Shown piece after piece: positions 13,361 through 27,200 of a stretch of 64,000 nt of DNA. This stretch comes from Dasyornis broadbenti (Eukaryota; Chordata; Aves; Passeriformes; Dasyornithidae): positions 360,295-424,294 of the forward strand of contig VZRN01000562.1 of assembly GCA_013397935.1 (NCBI GenBank). The letters are read 5' to 3'. The notes under the pieces were generated by a model. It made no database searches. It was not told the origin of the DNA and saw only the letters and a list, made by a program, of their open reading frames with translations. Numbering within the stretch: position 1 is the stretch's first letter; every line of letters begins with the position of its first letter. The translations under genes were made by a program, and so were the position numbers.

Positions 13361-13717
13361 CCCTTGAAGATTAGCCTGAACCTTCCAGAGTCCTTGCAGC
13401 GAGGTGCCCCGCGGTGCCCTGCGGAGATGTGCTGCCTCCATAGCAGGAAGCAGCACCAGTCTGCAGTTGGCTTTTGCATCCCTTCCGGCCCCTCGGACCT
13501 CTCCAGAGCCCTGCAGGACAGGGATGTGCAGAGGAGAAATTTAGTGGGATTTAATATTAAGAAATGGGTGGCTTGACTTAATTTAATTCTGCGCAGAATC
13601 TGCTACCATCCTGCCCCTTTTTAGAGGATGAAGTGGTGAGCACACAAAAAGAGCCATTCTGCAGCTCTCACCTGTGGAAAGCCAGCACTGAGCACGCAAG
13701 GCTTAGCAGATAGCCTT

Positions 13718-13760
13718 GCATGGTCCCAGTGCATGGTCCCACTAAGTGCATGGTCCCAGT
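13718..13760. repeat. Three-copy short tandem repeat
   Basis: The word GCATGGTCCCA occurs three times (13718, 13731, 13748). The first and third copies continue as GT, and the middle copy carries a CTAA insertion, giving unit lengths of 13 and 17 bases. It is a local minisatellite-like duplication with no known function. Confidence 0.85.
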
Positions 13761-15279
13761 GCCATTTTATTTGCATGCCTTGGATGGGAAGAAATTGAAA
13801 GCCATCCTGCCCTCAGGACAGAAACATCAGCCCTCCCAAGCACCATACAGCATGCTAAAGGGTCCACCCAAAAAGCAGCCTGGGTGGAGAGCAAGCACAC
13901 ATGGCTGCTCAGGATGGTATGGGCTGCACTGACAGAAGGGCTTGTGCAATATTACCCAGAAGCTCAGGTCTGGTGCAGGAATTCCCAGAGGTACTGTGTA
14001 CAAGGTGCCATACTTTTAATGGCTGCTCTCTATGCCACTCTTTACGGGCAGGTGGGGCCAATAAAAGACCTCCCACTTTTAGGGGGTGACTTTCTGCTGA
14101 CACCAGTGGCATAAACAGTCTGCTGACACCTCCTCCTCTGCTCCCATCTAAATGCTCTAAGTCAGAACCTGACGTTTTCAAACTTAGGGGTGGAAGTGCT
14201 GGAATACTTAACTGAGTGCCAAAGCACTGTTGTAAGAAATGCACTAACAAAATATTTATTAAATGAGCCACTTCCTTATTTTACTTTCAAATTCCATTGA
14301 AGAGAAAAAGATTTATAGGTGACAGAAAACAATATTAAAGTCAATCAAATGCACAGAAGCCTCTGGATCCCCAGGATGCCACTCAGGCTATTTTAAGTCA
14401 GTGAACCTGCTTTGTTACAGTGATCTCAAAAAGCAGGAGAAAAGCCCGTTTTGCCTGAGCAAGTCTCTTTGTGCTGCCACGTGGCTTTTTCGGTGGTGAG
14501 CCAAGGTTCAAAGGAACATGGTATATCTATCACTGCCATAGTTAATCCTATCATTAGAAGATATAAACAGCTTTCTCCCACATTAGCAATGTTTACCTCA
14601 TATTGCTCTAGCACTCATTTTCACTAATATGGTACAAAAGTGTAATGATGTATAAGTGTTTTTTAATGTTAAGTAAGTGAATACAGGTGGGTAATTTACC
14701 ACTGGCTCTATACTGATTGGAGCTGGCATTTCAGAAGGAAGACTCTGGACTCTTTCTTCTGTGTTTTTAGTATATAATTCTTTTTATTTTTGCAGCGTCT
14801 GCTGCTACTGTTTATAGTTTATGCCACTAAATCAAAGCCATAAGTGCCAGTTATTTTGGAGCCAGCAGAGTGAAATGTTTGTTTAGAAAGCTTTCAATTA
14901 GCTATGAGATGAGTAGGTTTGATGTGGAAGCAGGTATTCTTTACTCGTATTTATGTTACGAAAGAGTGTTATGTTTGTCTACATTACCTAGGAACTAGTG
15001 TGTGCTCCTGGGGCATGATCTCTCTTGGAAGAATAAACCCTAAAATGGACCAGCAGTTTCTGTGCTGTAAGATGGAGGACACACAGATTTCTCACCAAAT
15101 TTATCGGTTATCCCATTTTTATTTTCAATGTAGACTATGTTCTTACTCATTCAGTCCTATTAATATACTAATGCCCAGAAACTCAAATAAAAGATTCACT
15201 CCCTGAAAAGAAAATTAAAAAAATATAACACAGACAGAGAGAATTTGGACCAGCAACCCAACTGTCCACACGTGGATGG

Positions 15280-15465
15280 TTCCCTACGTAATGAGTGGAC
15301 AGGGGCTCAGGAAGCCGTGAAGCCAAAGGACTTTGTGAGGTCGCACAGGTCATACCCCACAGGGAGACCCGCATCTGTGCGGCTTCTCACGCGCAGGATT
15401 GGGCTTCATTTCCACTTCAAGGGAGTTCTGATTCCCAAGCTAGTGTTGCAAGATTATTTCTTTTT
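15280..15465 (+). mobile_element. Weak ancient MIR/L2-like relic
   Basis: Motifs match, in order, the promoter-distal part of old amniote SINE/L2-type repeats. These are 'ggggctcaggaagccgtgaag', 'ggactttgtgaggtcgcacagg' (compare 'tgacttgcccaaggtcacacag') and 'ctgattcccaagctagtg' (compare 'gagtcccaggctagtg'). The similarity is broken up and diverged, and it ends before the poly(T) run at 15461. A chance resemblance cannot be excluded. Confidence 0.4.
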
Positions 15466-18360
15466 TTTTTTTTCCTCCTCTGCTCCTTTTTTAGAATTCT
15501 TTTCTTTGAAACATTTTCCTCAGTAGTAATTGCTGCTAAAATTTCACAGAACATTTGCAAAAGTGACAGCCTAATTCTAGAAAATTTCAAACATTTAAAA
15601 GGCATATTTGTATAGAATTTTGATGCTGAAAAGCTTTGTTGGTGAAGTTTTTCTCACTGAAGTTAGCTAGGTAATTTTTGCAAATCAGAGAACTTATAGT
15701 TGAGTATGCTCTGCTTCCATGCATTTTCTGCTATATTTGGCATAACTGGAGGAAAAATTGTATATCAGAGATTCTGTTTCAAGGCACCAGATGGGGATTT
15801 CAAAGACCTTAGAAATGGCGTTGAAAGTATTTACTTAAGATTAAGAAATTTCCAGTGAAAACCCTATTAAAAAAAGTATCTGGTAGCTTAAAACAGTTTT
15901 TCACGTTTGCTTTTGCACTAAATCAGGATGCTAATTAGCTCTTGGTGTGGCAAAAAATTGTGGTATTTTACAGAGCTTCCCTGTTTTATACTTGAAAAAG
16001 ACCCAGATGTTTCCAGGTGGGCTTCTGCTCCGTGGGGATCAGAGGAGTCCACCCGTGAGAGGCTTCATGCAGCCTTCTCTGGGGAAGCCCGTGTGCCCAC
16101 GGCAACTGTGTGCACATCTGCTCCGGAGAGCTCACCAGCAAAAAGGCCAACAAAACCTGCCATGTGTGAACACGAGTGTAGTTATCCAAAACATTCCTCC
16201 TCTTGGAATAGGGAAAAGGTTGCACAGCTCTGCGGGGCTGGTGAGGGCTGCAGGTCTTCGCTAGCTGATGATCCCGTGCATGGAGCTGTGGGCAAGGACC
16301 GCCGTCCTCGCTCCCAGCCCAGCTAAAACTCCATTCCATTCCCAGCCCTCTCCTTCCATTCCTTCGGGCTGTAGCCTTTCTTTGTTATTTTCCTCTGGGG
16401 CTGCAATTTTTCCCAGCTAGCCACAGACAGTATATAAAACACATTTTACTAAAGTTCTTCCAACAAAAACTTCATTGAAACAACTTTTAAAGTTGTGAAA
16501 AAAATAACAGGAAATTCACACTTAGGCCCTTGAGGATGAAACATGACATATGTCTTCCAACACATAGGCACAATGGGGTGCACTATAAAAGTAAATAAGG
16601 ATCACACCATGGTGCCTAGCTGTTGGAGGACATGCCTTTTGCCATTAAGTTATCATTTCCTTACTTTTTTGTCCAAACTCCCATGTACTTTTAATTGTTG
16701 ACTCCAGCGACTAAATTAATCTTCTTTCTTTTATTTTAATAAAGCAATGTGTGACCTGCCTTAAGGTTAGAGACTAAAAATTAGCACAAGCATTAACATT
16801 TAATATACCAACCAAAATGAAGATTTACATTGCAAACGGATAGGCAGTCTAAATTTAGGCTGCTCACAAAATGAGGCTATACACAAATGTATTTCATTAA
16901 TTATATATGTCTAGGAGAACTTAAATACAGCCAACATTTATGCACACTGAGTACATGTGCCAAAAATGTTACAGTCTTGCAATGGTGAGTGCAGTTTTAA
17001 TTTGCATGTGCAGTGTGTTTTTTCAGTAAAAAGGGGAAATTTTCCTATAATCTGCACATGCTTTCATTCTCCATTTAAAATATTGGCAAAAAAGATCTTC
17101 ATAGTTATAATCATAGACTTCACTATTAATATCCAAGATGCATTTCATTAATTTGAAAGCTTCCCTTGTGAAATATTAGCACCCATTTGGAATCTTTTCA
17201 GTCTCCAAAATGATCAGCTTTTGGGATTTCCTTCCCATTGGGTGTTCTGGTGTATTTTTAAGGCCAAGTCATTCCTCAGAATATGGCAGAGAGGTAGAAA
17301 CACCATTAACCATCATCGGGTTGCTCTCCCACATGACAAAAGTCACATTACTTATTACTGGAATGCACTTGTGAATTCTGTTTTAAGAGGCCCATTTACA
17401 GATGAAAGTGTGTACCCCAAGAGCCTCAGGCTTCTGCAGGAGAGCCAGCCTTGGTACAAGAGACCTCCTTCTGGCTCTGCAGAGATTTGCTGCATCTTGC
17501 CGTTCCTGCAAAACCTGAATCCTTAAATGTCCCATATTTTTACCCAGTAGTGGAGCAACAACTTACGTCTGAGCTGAACTGAGGAACTAAATGATGACCA
17601 TCGCGCTCAGGTTAAAGAAGGTGTCTTCACATTCCTACCTGACCATGCCCATTTTCACGTTGGAAGGGGTTAGCTGTTGAACCAGCAATCTGTTGCAGGT
17701 TCTGGGGTACTTATCCTGAGTGCTGGGCTTGGGGAAAGTGTGCTCCATTTGTGACCCATCCGATTTCCATGCATGGGTCTGATCCTCAGAGGGATGTACC
17801 CTTCCACTCAACTGGGAATTCAGGGCAAGAAGGGAAGGTAACTGACAACCTCCACTGAAGGGGAACATAAATATACCTGTGAATTGTGGAGTAAACAGAT
17901 GCTGATTAAAAACTAAGTAAAGCTGAACCACTTAATCAGTTTTAAAAGCTGTTTGCTGCAAGCATCCTGCAAAGTGACAGATTTTCTCTGCTATATAACA
18001 AAACATAAAATGAAAGGAGCCTTTCTTACTTCATGACGGCTTAAAAGTGCTGTGCTGTCTTTTTTTCCCTCGTACTCTGGAGTGGTGTCACTTCAGAATA
18101 ACTGTGCCAGGAGGGACCAATGTGAGAGAGGGGCCCATCTCCTCTGGAATGGCACACAGCATTGCAGAGATGAGACTGGCCCTTCAGCAAAGGAAACTGG
18201 AAGTTAAATACTGGCAATGAAAAATTCTCAGGATCAGGTCTCTTATGGAAAAGCATGCTTTGCAAGAGTGTGTCCAAAAAGAGAGATGCCCAGGATAGCA
18301 TGGGCAACCTGTGCTTCCAGTGATGAACACTAGCTCCTGAAAGCCACCCCAGACATCAAT

Positions 18361-18398
18361 ACTGCCCCTGGGGCAGTGTCTGCTGTGAGCAGCAGATC
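18361..18398. repeat. Two adjacent short palindromes
   Basis: ACTGCCCC and GGGGCAGT at 18361-18377 are perfect inverted arms around a single T. The next segment, CTGCT GTG AGCAG, forms a second small palindrome. The first also resembles an AP-2-type GCC(N)GGC site. This may be coincidental. Confidence 0.6.
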
Positions 18399-21300
18399 AC
18401 AGTCTAGACCTAAATGGCAATTGTAAATATACTTCCTGTATTACTGAGGAAAGTCCTAATTCCGTTTCTAGTTTGTGTATTACATACATACGAACCAGAG
18501 CCCTCACCAATGAACTGCTAAGGGGCAGAAGAAAGTTGCCCATCAAATTGAGAAAAATTAGACACAATTGTTATCACACAGAGCCTGAGAGTTGTTTATC
18601 TGTATCTAGCATCCTTTCTATCAAAAGCTCTTTCTAACCATTGCTCAGAAATTATGTGAGAAGAAAAGACATACAGACCTGGTCCTTTGCCTCTCAGGTT
18701 GATGCAAAACACTGTCTACCAAGGGAGAAAGAGCCATCTTCCGTCTTTAGAGGATGGGAGCACTTCCTCACAGGAAGAGAACGATGCACTGCCTTATACT
18801 TAGGCTGTCAGAAGAAAGCAGGGGCCATCAGATAAGGAAGGAAACCTCCCTCTCCACCCCTGCAAAAGCGATGCAGATCCAGACACCAAGGCTGAGCAGC
18901 ATCTGCTTATCATTTTGGCCAACTCTGTAGTAGTTCTCATGTGGTATCTGCAGAGGAAATGAGTGCGTCTAGGAAAGCAGCTAGACCACTAAAGAACAGG
19001 AGCTTGCTGTTCTTATGTGAGGCTGTTTCTTGGGAAAGAGATACGCAGAGAAAATGAAACTTCAGAACAAGAATCATGGGACATGAAGGGTTCTTTCTGA
19101 AACTACTTGGAAGCCAAGACACTGGAATCCAATCGTTGACATTTCTATCTTATTGCTAGCAGATGCGCAGCAGAGCTTGGTTTGACAAAGGGATGAGCAT
19201 GAGATAAAGTAATGGGAAACTGTCCAAAGGAATTTGAAGAGGCATTTGGAGCTGGAGTGACATGGCACTTTCTGTTTATGAGGAGATTTGATCAGAATCC
19301 TATCTGAATCAGACTTTGGGGCCGATGTTTGAAAACGTTTGGAATTCCACTTTAAAGTTTTGATTCAAATCAGCTCTGGGTCTGAAAAAGAACACATAAT
19401 GAACTTTTACTCAGACAAACTGATGAGTTTCATGTAGAATCTGCAGTGCTGCATACGACCAAAATTTATTATTCATAATAAATGAATGCCATCTATTTCT
19501 TCTCTATCATACCATCTCTTAAACTTGGGTCAGCTTTCTGATTGATAGATAAAGCTTCTACCCCCTCCTTCAAGCTTCTCCTTAAGACAGACTTCCACTG
19601 AGTTAAGTAATAGAAAGTTGGGGAAATAGGTAGGTAACTAGACTTCCCACAAAGCTTTTTGCACACATACCTGAGAACTAATACACTGTGTACTTGTCTC
19701 ACAGACTTTCCTGCATTACTCATCTTCCTAAATTGTTAGCGGCTAACTCAGTGACTAAGACTTTTCTGCTGTTCTGTAGCAGCTGGATGCAAGGACTGTA
19801 TGAGAAGCACAGCACTTGCACAGCACAGCAGCCTGTCAGAGATGACTCAAAGTGAGATCGGGTCTAGACCTCACACTCCCACTGAATGGAAGATCTGGGT
19901 CCCTGAGAGGATGGAAAGAAGGAGTCTTTGGCAGTTCATCCTTTGGGAGCAGCATGAAGAGCTGAATATTCTTCTGGGGCAGAAAATGCTTCTGCTCCTT
20001 TTCTTGCAGGTGAGGCATGGAAGGGACTTTACTGCAGTGACTGCCCACAGACTTCTCAAAGTCAGCTGCTTCACAAGGCAATCCCTGCTCGCTCAGCCTC
20101 TGCCTGATGTGTCTATGCCAGGAGAAGAGGATGGATCCCCATATTTTTAGCTCCTTCTCATGCTCCTGTGTCACTGGGGTGGCTTCTTCATGCCCTTGCT
20201 GGAGCTCCAGGTGTCTAACAGCCATGTCTCTGCTGGGTGCTTTCTCAGAGGTGATCAGTCACTCCACTCCACTGGCCTCTCCTTCCCACCCCTCTGCCTT
20301 GCTTCACAGCTGTCTATCAGGCAGCTCCTGCCTCTGTGCTGTTTGCAGACTCTCCTCTCATCTCAGTATTTTATCTCTTTCTGTGGGAGGCAGCTGGTTA
20401 TGAAGAGCCCCTGCTGCACTTTTGTTCCCCAGAGCTGGATTTTCTAGGGCACATCTCTGATCTCAAGTTGTTTGTGGGAGAAAGAATTGGTCATGCTGGA
20501 TATTTGGCTTTGCTCCCAAGAAGACATACCTTCCCTGAGACCTTTTTTTCTAAAGAATTGTCAATTTTTACATCAACCTACTGCTCTTATATTCTGAATC
20601 ATTGACCAGCTGCCCAGAGGATCTGTGGTTCTTCAGGTAGAATGGGGTGAGCACAGCAGCCCCAGACGCTCTGACTGCATCTCAAGCATGGTAAGGTAGC
20701 ATTATGTCTGCTTCTTGAAACTGCAAAATAAATAAGAAATAGGGAAATGATATTGACCTCACAGTCAATGTCCCTTTCATGAACTGAGTCTCTTGGTTTA
20801 CAACCCAGTACACAGCTTGTTGCTATAAATGTCTCAGTGATCCAGTGTGAAAAAAAACGTACATAAAGAGACGTGAGGATTTTGTCTTCCTTGTAGCTCA
20901 CCAAGAAAGGGTGATTTACAGCAAGACCAGCATTGTTATACATTTAAAGCAGGCAGTCCTTGTAGTCAGCAACTTGTGATGGTAAAATACGAGTGCTGCC
21001 TCAATATTCTCTCTGGTACCAGCGTGCAGGCTGCAGCCCCAGCCCACGCAGCAGGGACAGCAAGCACAAGAGGAGGGAGGGAAGCAGCACTGGATTGCCG
21101 TGTCTGTCCTTGGACAGTGTTGCCAATGCCTTTTGTGTTCTCTTCTTCAGTCCCTGAGAGTTGCTTGAAGTTTTAGGAGGGAGGGATTGATATGGCTGCA
21201 ATGACAGCTGTGTGTGCTGGGTATTAAAGCACTTGTTATCACAGATACTTCAGGTTTTGTTGCTGCCATAAGTGCACTTTCAAAAAGAGTTATTGATGTT

Positions 21301-22851
21301 TACAGGCACAGCCTTGCATATAGAGTTTTAGGTCATTGATGGTCTTCTACATTAGAGGACATAAAGGATAACTTTGAAAAATGACAAAATATTACACTTC
21401 CATTTCATTTTCAGCTCTTCTAATTGTCTATAATGTGGTAAAAGTCTCTGATAACAGCCTCTCAATTGCTAAAAAATATTCGTTCTGGTTTTTGGGAGCT
21501 GTTCACTGAAAAGGTCTGTCTTCCTGGACACCCTTCAGAGAAACCTTGTAACTTCACTATTGCCTTCGTTTATATTTGGACATCAACCTAAGAAGATTAA
21601 AGTATGCACAGATTACAACTATGCAAAGATTTTAGGCTGGAGAAATAATGACTGACTTATTAAAAAGCTTAATTCAACTCCATGAAGAGGAGAACTGGGG
21701 TGTATTTTTTCTTTCGAGATCTCCTTTCTGAGCTCCCATGCAGATAAAGCAATTTGCTCTCACACTGGAGGACAGGTGAAAATTTGTTCTTGCCTGTAGC
21801 AGCTGGATGTGAGCTCTGTATTAGGAGGCCTGTATTAAAAAGGCTCACACAGCAGTGCTAATCTTGGGGGGAGGTTTCAGATAGGGCTGGGCAGGCAAAT
21901 TGCAGAAAGTAATATAAAGAGAAGAACAATCACCTAGAAGTTTCTGTTTAACACTTTCAGAGTTCTGGATAGCCATAATGGTCACACCCTAAGGGAGGAA
22001 CCTTCCCTTTGGAGGGAAAACCTAATCTCCCAGGGTAAAGACACTGAGAATCACACAGTCGTGCACCTGGAGGGAGCTTGGAGCAGGACAGGAGGCCAAG
22101 GGAAACCTGTCTCCCCCAGCGAGGACACTGGTGCACAGGGCAGCTGTGTCACTCTCACCTAACACCATCTGATGTACTAATGCCAACAGTGGCACTTAAA
22201 ACACTGTCTCTTCAAGCACTCCCATTTGTTATCTTGTTCTCTGGACCATTTTTATTTAGAGCTATTGAGTAAGATGAAGAAAAAGCATTAAACACTTAAA
22301 ACTTGCTGAGTTGTGGAGGAAAATATTGCTAAATCACATATCCATTTTTTCTCACACTTGTGTTTGTCTTGCCTGATTTGACTGTAGGTATCTTTGCAGC
22401 AAGCCCCATCTACTAATCTGTGTTCATATTTCCTTGTAAAAACCATCTTTTTTGTCCACTGAAACTTAGATATTTTCTTTACTATACACAGCTAGGAATG
22501 AAAAAGAGAGAGACGTGTTCACACAACTTTTTGTCTAGTTAGCATCACACAGGAATTTTGCCAGATCAAAGAAAATTCAATCTTCTTCCTTCAATTTTTC
22601 AGTCTGTTTCAGTACAGATGCTACAATATGAGCAGACAGTAGTGGGACACAGTGGGAATTTAGAGATGAGAGGCTGGAAAGAGTAACTTTATCTTGGCAG
22701 AGAAGGTCTGAGGGAGTCTTTACACCCTCAGATATTTCAGGAAAAGTGTGATTCATCCCACCTGACTGTTAGCACTTATGTTGTAGACACTCACCTCTGT
22801 CTATGTAGGCACCCTTTGCAGACAAAGGAAGGAAATAGGCATTTTCTCCTA

Positions 22852-23092
22852 AGATTTAGATTAGATGTTTGGAGGAAATTATTAACTCAGAGGGTGGTGA
22901 GGCACTGGCACAGCTTGTCAAGAGAAGTTGTGGATGCGCTGTTTTCTGGAAGTGTTCAAGGCTGGGACAGATGAAGCCCTGAGCAACCTGGTCTAGTGGG
23001 TGACATCCCTGCCCGTGGCAGGGGGGTTGGAGCTAGATGATCTTTAAGGTCTCTTAAAGTCTCCAGCCCAACCCATTCAATGATTTTATGAC
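22852..23092 (+). mobile_element. CR1 LINE 3' end, 5'-truncated
   Basis: About 240 bases of the 3' untranslated end of avian CR1 in sense orientation. It begins near 'gatttagattagatgtt', continues through 'agggtggtgaggcactgg', 'ggatgcgctgttttctggaagtgttcaagg' and 'ggagctagatgatctttaagg', and ends at 'caatgattttatgactt', a worn form of the terminal repeat. CR1 encodes a reverse transcriptase and endonuclease upstream, but none of that is present. CR1 copies are typically cut short at the 5' end in this way. It has no coding potential. Confidence 0.85.
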
Positions 23093-26000
23093 TTCAACAA
23101 TACAGCTCATAACCCCTGGTTTTGACTCTAGGAATTACAATTTGGATCTTTTTCTTTCTTCTCACAAGGTCTTTCAGATCTAGATATTTAGCCTGCGGAT
23201 GTCTAAAGCTGACAGGGAAGTCTCACTTCAACAATGTTTGTACCAGCCCCTGTACAGTTTGGAAAAACCTCCCCACAACAGGGAGGTAAGGCTTTGGAAG
23301 ACAAACCATTATATCAATCTATATGTCCTCTGTGAGGATGCTACACATGTGACTGTGCAATAAGTGATCATGTTAATAAAGAGAAGGTTTATTCCTACTG
23401 ACATGGAATCCATATGGTACATGAATATGATGCCAGTGAAATCCACAGGAAACGAGGAAACGTGATTAACTGCTCAGCACAATAGCCTGGAAGAGAAGGA
23501 AAAGAGCTGCACAATCCATGCTCTAGAATTATCTTGGCATTGTTCATTAGAACAATGACCCCCCGATGTTTCACAGACCTTTACGACATCTGTAATCTCT
23601 TGTACTGTCCCTCACTCCACAGCAAGTTATAATCGTTAGTTTTCTGCTGTAATCTGCTGCAAGGTGGTGAAAAAACTCTTTTGTCCTGAGTGATGCAAAT
23701 GTTCTGTTGATCCTTCTGGATGAGCTGTCGATTGCAGGGGTGAGTGCCTGCTCTTGGAAAAGGCTGGACAAAATGACACTGTTAATTCCTTCAGTGTTCT
23801 GAGTTCCTGATGTTCGTAGCTGCTGGAAAGAGGACAGATACCAACCAAATATTGCCTTCATGGTCCAGCATGAACATTGTGACAGGCAGTGCTCACACCA
23901 AGAAAAAGCCTCAGGCAACAAACAGCAGGAAAGGGATAAATAATCATGCAATATCTGAATGTGTCAACTCCCAGAAGGGGAAGAAAATAGCAATGCTTGC
24001 AGAGTCTAAGGGCATGGAGCTGCCCAGTGGAGAGAAGGCTGTCTACCAACAGGCTGTTGACAGATTTGGAGACTCAATTACCACACATGGCAGAAGAAAG
24101 AAGCTAGACATTTGCAGCTATGCTATTAGACTGATGACCAATTATATCCCAGCTGGATTGTTTAACAGCTGGAAGATATTTCCAACAACACTGATAAGTC
24201 ATGATATTAGGCAGAAGAAGTATGACCAAGTGCTGGCAACATACAGTCTAAACCATTTTGACATCAGTGGGAAATACGCATTGCTGAAGAGAAACCAATA
24301 AACATGAGCCATTATCACTTGCCTATTTTTATACAATATGCTGGGGGAAAGGGGAAGGAGGTCACCTACTGCTGGGTCACTGGTAAAGCGGTGGTTTAAT
24401 CACAGCATAACACCAAAATGCAATTGAGAGAGGAAGCATGGCCCAAGCCAGCATTCTAGCAGCTGACAGGGACATATTTATCAGAACACAGTAGCTTGAG
24501 GGCAACATGAAATTAGATCCTCAAGCAAAGCCCTTGGAAAAACACAAGATCTCATTTACTCTGGTTGAGCTTCTGTAGAAAAAGCAGCAACACCACAAAG
24601 AAGTCTCTGTACAGCCTCTAAGATTAGCAGAGCACAAATGGGCAACCCTGGGATTACGCAGACAAAATGGAAGAAATTACTGGGGAAAAGTCCCTCTCCA
24701 TTACCTTCTGTTGATACTAATGTCTGAGTTATCAAAGTTGAAAGTATTACCATTGGTGCAGTTAGAATACTGCTCTGGCACGTTCTTGGGGAAAGAAGAT
24801 AGAGGTTATCTATTCACTTACCTGACCAACTTTTGTTCACTTTTTGGCAGCGTGTTATAAGGCAAGACCTCTGCAGACAGGCAAATGGATCTACAGCACT
24901 TCCAATAGGAACTGCACAGAAGAAGTTGTTAGAGAGAGGATTTTGAAGGAGGCTCCAGGAAGTCAGTATATGTCCGTGTGACTGTAATGTTAACAGAAGT
25001 TGTTTCATGTTCATATTAGATCTCTTAGTCAAAAATTCGTTTCATTTTACAAATGTGAGCCTTTTATGTGGTGTTAGCAACAGGCAATACAGGGGACAGG
25101 CTAACCTAAGAGGTTATATGTTAAATGGGTGTGAACGTTTTTCTGATTTCCAATACACAAGTTGCCAAAATGTGGCATGTGGTAGAGATAACAGGTTACA
25201 CTTTATTGTCTCTCTGCCTTTTTCTCAGCTGCTGAATTTCATTAAAAGATGGCTAAAATGCATTAATTACTTCCTTAATATTCCTGTAATTGCTATTGCT
25301 TTGCCACAGGGAGGATACATGATAGGAAGTAGAAGAGGAGGTGATCTTTTTAGATGGGAGAATAGGAAGGGAAGTGTTCATCAGTCAGTCGTATTAAGAT
25401 GTGATCCCAGATGATAAAGGAGTTTAAGGACCCCTGCTGCTTTAGCACATCTCTGTGTTTTCATTATTGTAGCTAGAGAATGAACTGTCAGGCTCACAGA
25501 GAGACTGCTTTGTCGCTAAGCTAGTCCCTTGATTTTGACTGGTTTTACAGCTTTGTAACATTGCTGATTTCAGCAGTGTCATCCTTAATTTCCACCCGTA
25601 TAAAGGAAGGGGCACTTTGTCACCCAGCTTTTATGGAAACTGAGGCCCAGTAATACCTTCCAATGCTGATTTTATGTTTTCAGAAGGTGAAGACATAGAG
25701 CCACCATAGCACAGGAGGCAACAACCTTCCTGAGGCATCAGCTGTCAGCACCAAATGTTCTGTCTGTACTTACCAGTTTGTACTTTTTCACTCATTCTGG
25801 GAGGAGTTACTTTGCCCCTGGCTAGGTGCAGGGCTGGACTGTATAAGCACCTACCAAAGATCTCAATGTGTGCTGCTCAGCATTGAGGCAGCAGCTCACA
25901 TTGCTGTCTCCTGACCTTCACAGGAGTGGTGCAGCCTTCTCCCTCAGTGTATCATGCTGCAGGTGGGTCGCAGAAGCTGCAGTCCTGAGGTGGGTCTTTT

Positions 26001-26956
26001 CAAAATTCATCTCTAGCCTCCTGTCTTGAAGTAGAACTTGGATGAACCAGTTCACAGAAGTCTGAAAGGTCTCCCATTGGCCCACAAGTGATCATTATTA
26101 TAATTATAGGGTGCTTTATCTAGAAGGTGATGCTAATGGAACTTTACTAAACATTGACAGGAGGAAAAAAAAAACCCTATCTATTGGATCCTGATTGTTA
26201 AATGTACATATAAGCAAATTTTTAAAGCCTTTACTCCTTTTTCAGTACATTTGTATCTGATAGCAATGTTGAGTTCTGATGGTGGTAAAAATCATATGTA
26301 AAATATGATTGTAGCTTTTCCACATGTGTACAAAGTGTAGCTGTACTGAATCTGCTCCTTCCACTTCTTTCACCAGACTGCTACATTTTTGCGCATGGTG
26401 AGCGCCTTGGAATAGGAGCTCTCGCTGTGATTACAACTGTGCTTCACTTATTTAAAAGAGGAATCATCAAGTAGCACATTTGTGATATAATAGCAAAGAC
26501 AGACTTTGGAGACCCTGCACCTCCAGGGCTTTCGTCTCAACTGGTGTTCAGCTCATGTTGTTAAATTTTCTGGGACCTCACCTATTGCCATAACTCTAAG
26601 ACAAAGCCTTGTTACTCATAAATTGATGTATAGACAACAGTTATTTTGAGAGACTACCAAAACTGCTCAAGAAATTTAGGCATATCTCAGAACCAGGGCA
26701 GTTTTGAAAATTCTGCATCATCGTTGGGGTTTTTTTGTTTGTACTTCTTTCAATACTAATATTTACAAACACTGTGCCCCAGTCTGGGCACATTGTTCTT
26801 GCTATGGGTATACAGAGACCAATACGGTAATGGGCCCTCTTCTTGTTGAGAAATACTGGGCACAACTTAGCAAACAATAAACCTAAAGCAAATCATAATA
26901 CCAATAAGTGCGTGCCCGCAATCAGATAATTCTTTGGAGTTTGGGGTTTTTTTTGT
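23093..26956. other. Non-coding sequence, no accepted gene
   Basis: No exon or transposon recognised. The longest open frame runs 23810-24301 (163 codons, lysine-rich). It begins with an ATG in weak context (C at -3) and shows no known domain, so I do not call it a gene. The opposite strand is open over part of the same interval (23571-23951), which argues for composition rather than coding. Confidence 0.5.
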
Positions 26957-27200
26957 AATCAGCTAGGTTGGAAAAGACCTCTGAGTTCATTGAGTCTATC
27001 CTATGACTGAATACCACCATGTCAACTAGACCATGGCACTAAGTGCTATGTCCAATCTTTCCTTAAACACCTTCAGGAATTGTGACTCTACCACCTCCCT
27101 GGGCAGTCCATTCCAATGTCTAATTTGTGAAGAAGCTCCTCCTAATTCTTTCTAAACCTTCCCTGGTGCAGTTTAAGACTATAACTTGATTCCACTTGTG
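26957..27200 (-). mobile_element. CR1-type LINE 3' end on minus strand
   Basis: The reverse complement shows the CR1 3' end. On the plus strand it reads 'ctaggttggaaaagacctctg', then a stretch on 'ccaatctttccttaaacacctt', 'gaattgtgactctaccacctccctgggcagtccattccaatg', and 'aagctcctcctaattctttctaaacc'. This is the variant with the 'gggcagtccattccaatg' block. About 240 bases are preserved, with point changes and a missing terminal repeat. No reverse transcriptase portion is present. Confidence 0.82.

Larger units (their letters stand above)
12783..22851. other. Non-coding sequence, no gene seen
   Basis: Ten kilobases with no defensible exon. It contains a short tandem repeat at 13718-13760, a weak MIR-like relic at 15280-15465, poly(T) runs at 13348-13360 and 15461-15473, and adjacent palindromes at 18361-18398. 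Around 15930-16340 the DNA is more GC-rich and open in several frames on both strands at once. That reflects base composition rather than a gene. Around 19800-20230 both strands are again open for over 110 codons, without recognisable products. Confidence 0.55.

Noticed and set aside
15928..16340. Overlapping open frames of 105-132 codons on both strands
   Set aside because: Simultaneous openness in several frames reflects a GC-richer patch with few stop codons. No product is recognised.
19800..20230. Open frames of 116 codons (plus) and 129 codons (minus) over the same DNA
   Set aside because: Both strands are open together and neither resembles a known protein. Composition is the simpler explanation.
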